From JARROD01 sp037384225 (lineage in GTDB: Bacteria > Pseudomonadota > Gammaproteobacteria > Pseudomonadales > Cellvibrionaceae), in contig JARROD010000188.1 in assembly GCA_037384225.1 (NCBI GenBank), positions 1-7,354 of the forward strand: a stretch of 7,354 nucleotides of DNA, read 5' to 3'. Within the stretch, counting starts at the first letter, position 1; each line of letters opens with the position of its first letter. A model generated the notes under the pieces. It did no database searches. It saw only the letters and a list, made by a program, of their open reading frames with translations, and was not told the DNA's origin. Both the position numbers and the translations under genes were made by a program. Positions 1 to 4,639 of this stretch are shown here, piece after piece.

Positions 1-1141
1 GTATTTTATCGGGCCTGAGCTCCGCTATCGTCCGGCACCCCAGCAGGGCCATGGAACGCTCGACTTCGTCGCGCAAGAGACCAACAGCTCGCTCCACACC
101 CTGTTGCCCGCCGGCCGCCAGACCGTATAGGTAGGGGCGGCCAATGGAGCACGCATTGGCTCCCTGAGCCAGCGCCTTCAGGATATGGGTGCCGCGACGA
201 ACGCCGCCGTCCATAATCAACTCCAATTTATCACCAATGGCATCGCGAATCGGCGCAATGCAATCCACCGGCGCCGGCACGCCTTCCAACTGGCGCCCGC
301 CGTGGTTGGACACCATCAACGCTTTTGCACCAATATCAACTGCGCGCCTGGCATCAGCCGGAGACAGCAAGCCCTTAATGACGAGAGGTCCATCCCACTG
401 TTGAGCGAGCCAGGCGGCATCGTCCCAGGTGACAGAGCGGTCGAACTGGCTGTTGATATAATCGATCAAACCCATGGTGCCCTTACCCAGAGCATCCACA
501 CGGTGCACCACATTGGCCAGCCTGAAATCGGGATCGCGCAGCAGACCAAAAGCCCACTCGAAACAAGAAGCATAACTCAGCAGGGATTTTAAGCTGAACC
601 TGGGGGGCATGGTCATACCGTTGACCAGGTCGCGTTCCCGATTACCTGCCAAAGGGGTATCCACCGTGAGACACAGGGCCTGATAGCCGCTGTCTTTACA
701 GCGATGGACGAACTCGCGGGTTAACTCCCTGTCTTTGAGAATATAAATCTGAAACATTTTCGGGCCGGGAGTCGCCGCCGCCACGTCTTCCAGGCTCGTG
801 GTCGATAAGGTGGATAAGCTATAGAGCGTGCCGAACTTGTGAGCGGCCCGGCAAGCTCCCAGTTCCTTTTCCCGGTGAAACAACCGGGACATCCCGGTGG
901 GAGCCAGAAAGAACGGCAACTTCAACGTTGTTCCCAGCACACGCGTGGTTAAATCAATGGCGTCGATATTTTCCAGATAATTGGGTATTAACTCGTAGTC
1001 ATTGAACGCTTTGGTATTGCGTCGCAGGGTCCACTCATCGTCGGAGCCGCCATCAATATAGTGAAACATGGGGGCGGGGAGTTTTTTCTTTGCGCGGAGG
1101 CGCAAATCGTTGATGTTGTAGCAGCGATTTAACGATGTCAT
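1..1141 (-). CDS. lldD: FMN-dependent alpha-hydroxy-acid (L-lactate type) dehydrogenase, C-terminus cut by window edge
   Basis: This enzyme probably oxidises L-lactate (or a similar 2-hydroxy acid) to the 2-keto acid through FMN, passing electrons to the respiratory chain. The 380 visible codons cover nearly the whole TIM barrel; E. coli LldD has 396 residues, so only a short tail and the stop are missing. Family landmarks are FHYIDGG (residues 26-32), LAPTG (79-83), QIY (131-133), TVDTP with the downstream NRERD (159-171), VIKG with Lys256, the catalytic SNHGGRQL (278-285; His280, Arg283), and the phosphate-binding MDGGVRRG and SIGRPYLYG (332-340). The hydrophobic stretch around 179-200 falls where this family has its variable, membrane-associating loop. 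The ATG at 1141 is chosen because GAGGAA lies 7 nt upstream (1149-1154). The regulator gene ends 35 nt upstream on the same strand, so the two are probably one operon. Substrate is inferred; mandelate, glycolate or imidazolelactate cannot be excluded. Confidence 0.93.
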   Translation of the reverse strand, partial: MTSLNRCYNINDLRLRAKKKLPAPMFHYIDGGSDDEWTLRRNTKAFNDYELIPNYLENIDAIDLTTRVLGTTLKLPFFLAPTGMSRLFHREKELGACRAAHKFGTLYSLSTLSTTSLEDVAAATPGPKMFQIYILKDRELTREFVHRCKDSGYQALCLTVDTPLAGNRERDLVNGMTMPPRFSLKSLLSYASCFEWAFGLLRDPDFRLANVVHRVDALGKGTMGLIDYINSQFDRSVTWDDAAWLAQQWDGPLVIKGLLSPADARRAVDIGAKALMVSNHGGRQLEGVPAPVDCIAPIRDAIGDKLELIMDGGVRRGTHILKALAQGANACSIGRPYLYGLAAGGQQGVERAVGLLRDEVERSMALLGCRTIAELRPDKI

Positions 1142-1148
1142 CGGGGCA

Positions 1149-1155
1149 TTCCTCT
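1149..1155 (-). promoter_or_regulatory. Ribosome binding site of the FMN dehydrogenase gene
   Basis: The minus strand reads AGAGGAA here, 7 nt before the ATG at 1141. It fixes the start. The ATG slightly upstream (1149) meets a stop at its third codon and is not usable. Confidence 0.7.
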
Positions 1156-1194
1156 TTTTTTGTTCAAGTAGTTTGCTCAAATAGTTTGTTCAAA
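1156..1194. repeat. Three imperfect 13-bp tandem repeats at the regulator/dehydrogenase junction
   Basis: Plus-strand units are 1156-1168, 1169-1181 (TAGTTTGCTCAAA) and 1182-1194 (TAGTTTGTTCAAA). The last two differ at one base and the first is more degenerate (about 10 of 13). The repeat covers the final codons and stop of the FadR-type regulator and runs into the 35-bp gap before the dehydrogenase ribosome binding site. It could be a slippage product or a regulator half-site array; nothing decides between them. Confidence 0.6.
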
Positions 1195-1902
1195 CTCACG
1201 TATACTTGCAGCCACCGCATCGATATGGGTATGAGCGGCACGCCGGGCGGCGGCGGGATCGCGTTTTTCAATAGCGCGAAAAATACGCCGGTGCTGGGTA
1301 CGCAACTGCCGTTTAGTCATGGCGACAGGGTAAAGCTTACCGGCGGTATCAAATACAAAGCTTGTCATTAAATCGCGGATGCTGTTTAACGCCAGCATTA
1401 ACACCAGGTTATGTGCGGCGCCGTAAATAGTCCGATGAAAAGCGATATCCCGTTTTGCATGTTCTTCATTGGTGTTGCTGTCCGGGCGTTCAAGCGCCAC
1501 ATTTTCATAAGCGATTTTCAACTCGACGAGTTCTTCGTCGGTGGCTCTCTTCGCAGCCAGGTAAGCGGCTTCGCCTTCCAGCAGCCGGCGCACCTCCAAT
1601 AGCCCCGCCAGCGTACTGGGGTGGTTTTGCAACAGCTTCTGCAATGGCGAACTGGGTTGAAACTCCTGAAAGACAGCGACATAGGTTCCACTGCCGCGGC
1701 GGCTTTCAATGACACCGCGCGCGCGCAGTTCTTTAAGCGCTTCACGCAGGGTGTTGCGCGATACTTTCAGCCGTTCACATAAAACCCGCTCGGCGGGCAG
1801 CCGTTCGCCGGGTTTGAGACGGCCGTCGAGAAGCATGGCCTCTACCTGGCGCGCCACCAGTTCGGGCATGGGCGTGAGTGACCTGGACATCGCGGTAACC
1901 AT
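1177..1902 (-). CDS. GntR-family, FadR-subfamily (LldR/PdhR-like) transcriptional regulator
   Basis: This is a DNA-binding regulator that probably controls its own gene and the dehydrogenase that follows it. From the ATG at 1902 it has 241 residues, normal for the subfamily. An N-terminal winged helix-turn-helix (about residues 12-76) has the characteristic GERLPAERVLCERLKVSRNTLREAL run and the wing SRRGSGTYV. A helical FCD effector domain (about 95-235) has the usual metal-ligand pattern: Asp152 and His156 in RDIAFH, His204 in TQH, and His226 in AHTHI. The start is uncertain. The frame stays open to a TTG at 1926 and another ATG lies at 1890; none has a clear Shine-Dalgarno sequence. The family and the adjacent lldD-like gene suggest a 2-hydroxy-acid such as L-lactate as effector, as for LldR, but pyruvate or another acid is possible. 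A perfect FadR-type palindrome lies upstream at 2044-2060. Confidence 0.92.
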   Translation of the reverse strand: MVTAMSRSLTPMPELVARQVEAMLLDGRLKPGERLPAERVLCERLKVSRNTLREALKELRARGVIESRRGSGTYVAVFQEFQPSSPLQKLLQNHPSTLAGLLEVRRLLEGEAAYLAAKRATDEELVELKIAYENVALERPDSNTNEEHAKRDIAFHRTIYGAAHNLVLMLALNSIRDLMTSFVFDTAGKLYPVAMTKRQLRTQHRRIFRAIEKRDPAAARRAAHTHIDAVAASIREFEQTI

Positions 1903-1903
1903 T

Positions 1904-1925
1904 TGAACCAATTGTGTTTGGATCA
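1904..1925. repeat. Imperfect inverted repeat at the start of the FadR-type regulator gene
   Basis: TGAACCAA (1904-1911) and TTGGATCA (1918-1925) are inverted copies with 7 of 8 positions pairing around a 6-bp centre. The repeat lies just upstream of the ATG at 1902, where a ribosome binding site would be expected. It could be a weak second operator or a small RNA hairpin. Confidence 0.35.
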
Positions 1926-1946
1926 ATCTAGCGAAAATACATTTTT

Positions 1947-1959
1947 TTGTATATTACAA
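1947..1959. promoter_or_regulatory. Palindrome TTGTATATTACAA, operator candidate upstream of the FadR-type regulator
   Basis: TTGTA and TACAA are perfect inverted arms around TAT. The site resembles the HutC operator core (TTGTATATACAA) but is one base longer, so the half-sites are differently phased. It lies 45 bp upstream of the ATG at 1902 in the AT-rich spacer. It may be a regulator site or an accident of AT-rich sequence. Confidence 0.35.
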
Positions 1960-2014
1960 GTGGCGGGGTAAACTTGGGTTAATCTTTAACTATTTGATTT
2001 TTAATGTTTTTAAT

Positions 2015-2020
2015 ATTATA
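2015..2020 (-). promoter_or_regulatory. Candidate -10 element for the FadR-type regulator / dehydrogenase operon
   Basis: The minus strand reads a perfect TATAAT here, in the 165-bp spacer after hutC. No good -35 hexamer lies 16-18 bp upstream (TCCTCC at 17 bp). However, the FadR-type palindrome at 2044-2060 is centred about 44 bp upstream of the predicted start point near 2008. If real, the leader is about 105 nt. Confidence 0.35.
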
Positions 2021-2043
2021 TAAGAGATGGCTTAGGTGGAGGA

Positions 2044-2060
2044 AATTGGTCCAACCAATT
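2044..2060. promoter_or_regulatory. FadR-family operator, perfect palindrome AATTGGTCCAACCAATT
   Basis: Seven-base arms AATTGGT and ACCAATT are exactly complementary around CCA. The core TGGTCCAACCA fits the FadR-subfamily consensus TnGTnnnACnA and resembles known PdhR/LldR-type sites (ATTGGT-n3-ACCAAT). It lies between the end of hutC and the FadR-type regulator gene, upstream of a TATAAT on the regulator strand, so autoregulation of the regulator/dehydrogenase operon is the simplest reading. A terminator is unlikely because no T-run follows on either strand. Confidence 0.6.
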
Positions 2061-2091
2061 AAGGGCTGGCTTTTGTAACGATGAGGGTGAT

Positions 2092-2865
2092 TCAGTCGTT
2101 GCTGCAAAGAAGGTAGCGGCAACTGGGGTAAATCAACCAGGCTACGGTGGCGACGCCTTCCGCGACCCAGGTGCGCCGATGCAGCCGCAAGCAGGCATCC
2201 GAGGCTTCAATCTGCAGTAAGCGTTGTATCCTTGCGTCCGGAATAATGGCTTCTATACTGTGTTCCGCCCGCTCCACAGCGGCAATGCCGGCGAGGTATT
2301 GATTGGGGGTGATTTTCTTAAAGTCGGCGTGCAGGTAATTCGGTGCGATCAGTGGGTTTACATACCTGTCTTCGAATTGGATCGGTATGTCATTTTCCAG
2401 GTGCACAATCTCCGAGTGTGGAACCCGGGTGCCGGCGGAAAGTTCCAGGGCGTCGGTAATGGTAATGTCTACCTCATCCAACTGCAGTCGATGAATCGAA
2501 CTGTCATAGCGGTGGCCGCGGTTGCGAATCTCATCGGCAATATTGCGAATTTCAAAGACTTCTGTGCGGGGCCGGGTTTCCGCGACAAAGGTTCCGGCGC
2601 CTTTGATTCGGTAAAGTTTTCCCTCTTGCGTAAGTTCGTTGATGGCGCGGTTGATGGTCATCCGGCTTATGTCGAGGGTCTCCACCAGTTTGATCTCTGA
2701 CGGTATGCGGTGGCTCGGGGGCCAGGCCCCGGAGGCAATGTGCTTGAGAACGTAGTCTTTGACTTTTTGGTACAGTGGAGAAGGTTTTGTCAGACCCATG
2801 GGCGGGGAGGACTCCAAAAGTGTTTCACTCAATGTCAATGAAATTTTACCATAAGGGTCGTGCAT
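2092..2865 (-). CDS. hutC: HutC, histidine-utilization repressor (GntR family, UTRA effector domain)
   Basis: HutC represses hut genes and is released when urocanate binds. The 257-residue protein has a winged helix-turn-helix at about residues 30-96, with WPPSHRIPSEIKLVETLDISRMTINRAI and the wing RIKGAGTFVAE. It is followed by a UTRA ligand domain (about 105-250) with features typical of HutC: FEDRYVNP (164-171), the NQYL segment (188-191), EHSIEAIIPDA (201-211) and the RRTWV strand (230-234). The ATG at 2865 gives a 22-residue tail before the second Met (codon at 2799); neither start has a strong ribosome binding site, so the shorter form is possible. The gene follows hutF by 40 bp on the same strand and is probably cotranscribed with it, giving autoregulation through the operator in the hutF-hutU spacer. 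The C-terminus ends soon after the conserved YPSCRYLL. Confidence 0.95.
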   Translation of the reverse strand: MHDPYGKISLTLSETLLESSPPMGLTKPSPLYQKVKDYVLKHIASGAWPPSHRIPSEIKLVETLDISRMTINRAINELTQEGKLYRIKGAGTFVAETRPRTEVFEIRNIADEIRNRGHRYDSSIHRLQLDEVDITITDALELSAGTRVPHSEIVHLENDIPIQFEDRYVNPLIAPNYLHADFKKITPNQYLAGIAAVERAEHSIEAIIPDARIQRLLQIEASDACLRLHRRTWVAEGVATVAWLIYPSCRYLLCSND

Positions 2866-2905
2866 GAAAACCGGACGTTATTTTGGGCACGGTCTAAGGC
2901 AGTCG

Positions 2906-4339
2906 TTAATATTTTTGCAGGCGTTTTATCGAAGCAAAATAGTCTCCCGTGATTTTATCTTCGCAGATATGGCGGTAATTTTTCACTACCCATTTGCCCG
3001 CGGCCAGAACATCGCGGACGCAATTGACATTGCCGCTGAATACCAGTGCATCGAGCAGGTATTGGTGGGGTTTGGCGTACAGGCAGGGGGCTGTTTCCTC
3101 CAGCACGATAACGTCCGCCAGGTGTCCGGCCGCCAGGGCTCCGGTTCGGCGGCCCAGCGCCGCGGCGCCATCTGCAAGCGCATGGTCGACCAGGCAGCGT
3201 GCCGTGTGCTGTGTGCCATTGTTGTTGAGGGCATTGCTGTTGTGATTGTTGTTGAGACTGTTGTTGAGATTGTTGTTGAGATTGTTGTTGATGACGTTGC
3301 GCTGCCGGTGTGCAAGGCGCTGTCCGTATTCCAACCAGCGCAGCTCTTCAATAGGACTGACGGATGTATTGCTGTCGGAACCGATCGCGAATTTTCCACC
3401 CTGCCGAAGATAGGCCGGCATGGGGAAGAGGCCATCACCCAGGTTGGCTTCGGTGGTTGGGCACAGACCCACCACCGCGCCTGATGTGGCGATGCCGGCG
3501 ATTTCCCCGTCGTTCAAATGCGTGGCGTGCACAAGGCACCATCGGTTATCGATATCGCAATGTTCCAGCAGCCATTCGACCGGGCGTCTGCCGGACCAGC
3601 GGATGCACGCCTCCACTTCCAGCGTTTGTTCGGCGACATGAATGTGGATCGGGGCGGTATCGTCCAATTGATTTAGCAATGTCAATGTTTCAGCGATTGC
3701 CTCCGGCGGCACCGCCCGCAGACTGTGAAAAGCGATGCCCAACCGTGCCGAAGCGGAAAGACGCTCGGAAAGGTCGCAGAGCAAGCGCTGAAAATGTTCC
3801 ACCTTGTTGAAAAATCGGCCCTGTTCCGGTTTTAGCGGTGCATTGCCGAAGTCCCCTGACATGTACAATACCGGCAGGTGGGTAAGGCCGATACCTGTCT
3901 GTTCGGCGGCTGTAATAACGGCGTCTGACATCTCGGCAGGATGGTCAAAGCTTGTGCCATCGGGCCGGTGGTGCAGGTAATGAAACTCGCCGACCGAGGT
4001 GTATCCGGTCTTGAGCATTTCCATATAGAGCTGAGCGGCGATCGCCGTCTGGTCTGACGGGGTGATGGCGTTGGCGTATTGATACATGACGTTGCGCCAG
4101 GTCCAGAAGGTATCCTTGGGCGAGGTGGTGACTTCACTCAAACCCGTCATGGCGCGCTGGAAAGCGTGACTGTGAATATTGGGAAATCCAGGCAGGGCGA
4201 AACCGCTAAAGGCGGTGGCGCCCTCGGGGCTGGCACCGGTGGCGATGGCGTCGATATAGCCTGTTTCAGTCACTGAAATTTTGACGGCTTTTTCCCAACC
4301 GCCAGGGAGATAGGCTGAGGCAAACCAATAGCTTTTCAT
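2906..4339 (-). CDS. hutF: HutF, formimidoylglutamate deiminase, with Asn-rich insertion
   Basis: HutF is a cytosolic metal-dependent amidohydrolase that converts N-formimino-L-glutamate to N-formyl-L-glutamate and ammonia, the step that defines the HutF/HutG branch. The 477 residues form one amidohydrolase barrel. Metal and catalytic positions are visible: His56 and His58 in NIHSHAFQR, His234 and Glu237 in HIHVAEQ, His271 in LVHATH, and Asp322 in GSDSNTS. SPIEELRWLEYGQR (328-341) is typical of HutF. The protein is about 20 residues longer than the roughly 450-residue Pseudomonas enzymes (from memory). The excess is an Asn-rich low-complexity stretch (residues 349-374) between the RQRN segment and the helix resuming at CLVDHALADGAAALG. 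The ATG at 4339 is preceded only by weak ribosome-binding sequence (GGAA about 11 nt away). The gene is divergent from hutU and leads into hutC. Confidence 0.96.
   Translation of the reverse strand: MKSYWFASAYLPGGWEKAVKISVTETGYIDAIATGASPEGATAFSGFALPGFPNIHSHAFQRAMTGLSEVTTSPKDTFWTWRNVMYQYANAITPSDQTAIAAQLYMEMLKTGYTSVGEFHYLHHRPDGTSFDHPAEMSDAVITAAEQTGIGLTHLPVLYMSGDFGNAPLKPEQGRFFNKVEHFQRLLCDLSERLSASARLGIAFHSLRAVPPEAIAETLTLLNQLDDTAPIHIHVAEQTLEVEACIRWSGRRPVEWLLEHCDIDNRWCLVHATHLNDGEIAGIATSGAVVGLCPTTEANLGDGLFPMPAYLRQGGKFAIGSDSNTSVSPIEELRWLEYGQRLAHRQRNVINNNLNNNLNNSLNNNHNSNALNNNGTQHTARCLVDHALADGAAALGRRTGALAAGHLADVIVLEETAPCLYAKPHQYLLDALVFSGNVNCVRDVLAAGKWVVKNYRHICEDKITGDYFASIKRLQKY
3217..3291. repeat. 12-bp tandem repeat inside hutF coding an Asn-rich loop
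   Basis: Four contiguous 12-bp units (plus strand GATTGTTGTTGA) occupy 3244-3255, 3256-3267, 3268-3279 and 3280-3291; only the second differs, by one base. A further near-perfect unit at 3217-3228 and a degenerate one at 3232-3243 are separated by 3 bp. Read on the minus strand in the hutF frame, each unit gives Asn-Asn-Asn-Leu or a variant (NNSL, NNNH, NSNA). Unit length is a multiple of three, so gain or loss of copies by slippage keeps hutF in frame. Confidence 0.9.
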
Positions 4340-4376
4340 ACTGTTGCTTGTTCCGTTTTCGAATCAGTCAGCGTCG

Positions 4377-4394
4377 ATCGGCGGGAAGGCCGAT
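4377..4394. repeat. Small inverted repeat in the hutF leader
   Basis: ATCGGC (4377-4382) and GCCGAT (4389-4394) are perfect 6-bp inverted arms around a 6-base loop, 38 bp upstream of the hutF ATG. No T-run follows on either strand, so it is not a terminator. It could form a small hairpin in the hutF transcript. Confidence 0.4.
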
Positions 4395-4411
4395 GCGGGC
4401 TCACTCAAAAG

Positions 4412-4423
4412 CAGTATATACAT
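4412..4423. promoter_or_regulatory. Candidate HutC operator, hutF side
   Basis: The 12 bases CAGTATATACAT contain the palindrome GTATATAC, matching the core of the HutC-type consensus TTGTATATACAA; the outer bases are poorer. The site is about 75 bp upstream of the hutF ATG and overlaps or directly follows the likely -10 region of the minus-strand promoter. That position suits a repressor. The surrounding (TA)-rich run raises the chance of coincidence. Confidence 0.4.
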
Positions 4424-4449
4424 ATATATTTTACAGGCCCGAATGTCTA
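4421..4449 (-). promoter_or_regulatory. hutF: Candidate hutF-hutC promoter
   Basis: On the minus strand TAGACA (4444-4449) is a 5-of-6 match to the -35 consensus. About 17 bp downstream comes a run of TATA-type sequence ending TATATG (4421-4426). A better -10 hexamer, TATACT at 4413-4418, lies further down but would need a different, poor -35. Either choice puts the start point next to the operator-like GTATATAC. Confidence 0.35.
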
Positions 4450-4503
4450 GTTGGTTTTTGAATATTTATCTATCTTTTCCCAATGTTTATCAATAATCGA
4501 AAG

Positions 4504-4515
4504 TTGTATAGACAA
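4504..4515. promoter_or_regulatory. HutC operator candidate, hutU side
   Basis: TTGTATAGACAA matches the HutC-type palindrome TTGTATATACAA at 11 of 12 positions, and resembles the Pseudomonas Phut site CTTGTATGTACAAG. It overlaps the proposed -35 hexamer of the hutU promoter (4509-4514), so a bound repressor would block RNA polymerase. The hutC gene two genes away on the divergent strand supports the assignment. Confidence 0.6.
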
Positions 4516-4536
4516 ATTTTTGCATATCTCTATAAT
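4509..4536 (+). promoter_or_regulatory. hutU: hutU-hutG promoter (sigma70-like)
   Basis: TAGACA (4509-4514; 5 of 6 bases of TTGACA), a 16-bp spacer and a perfect TATAAT (4531-4536) predict a start near 4543 and a leader of roughly 97 nt before the hutU ATG. The -35 lies inside the HutC-like palindrome. No sigma54-type GG/GC element was seen in the spacer. Confidence 0.55.
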
Positions 4537-4561
4537 GCTGAAAATCAAATGTATCGAATGA

Positions 4562-4610
4562 ACTCGCAGTTCCCTATGGGTATGCTTTTTCGAACTGTTT
4601 TCCTGCGAGT
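4562..4610 (+). other. Structured 5' leader of hutU: nested inverted repeats
   Basis: ACTCGCAG (4562-4569) and CTGCGAGT (4603-4610) are perfect 8-bp inverted arms. Inside, CAGTTC (4567-4572) pairs with GAACTG (4592-4597). The CAG at 4567-4569 can therefore pair with either CTG, giving alternative stems, or an 11-bp stem with an 8-nt bulge. The structure ends 17 nt before the AGGAGG ribosome binding site. No T-run follows, so it is not an intrinsic terminator. It could affect mRNA stability or translation. Confidence 0.45.
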
Positions 4611-4627
4611 GAAAAGCGTATGAAATG

Positions 4628-4633
4628 AGGAGG
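4628..4633 (+). promoter_or_regulatory. hutU: Ribosome binding site of hutU
   Basis: A perfect AGGAGG lies 6 nt before the ATG at 4640. It overlaps the codons after an upstream in-frame ATG at 4625, so 4640 and not 4625 is the true start. Confidence 0.9.
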
Positions 4634-4639
4634 TTTGAA

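Noticed and set aside
2044..2060. Palindrome after hutC considered as an intrinsic terminator
   Set aside because: The stem is AT-rich at its ends and is not followed by a T-run on either strand; it fits the FadR operator consensus better.
3217..3291. Tandem repeat considered as a CRISPR or an intergenic satellite
   Set aside because: Units are 12 bp with no spacers and lie in frame within hutF.
2864..3484. Long plus-strand ORF (206 codons) opposite hutF
   Set aside because: It is the complement of the strongly conserved hutF coding sequence; its Val-rich run is simply the reverse of the Asn-coding repeat.
4549..4623. 24-codon upstream ORF in the hutU leader, considered as a histidine leader peptide
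   Set aside because: It contains no His codons, has no ribosome binding site, and would begin within a few bases of the predicted transcription start. No attenuator terminator follows.
4340..4639. Sigma54 (-24/-12) promoter for hutU, as in some pseudomonads
   Set aside because: No TGGCAC-n5-TTGCA-like element was found in the spacer; a sigma70-like pair with perfect -10 is present instead.
4625..4639. Upstream in-frame ATG as hutU start
   Set aside because: The strong AGGAGG lies immediately after it and 6 nt before the ATG at 4640, and the product from 4640 has normal urocanase length.
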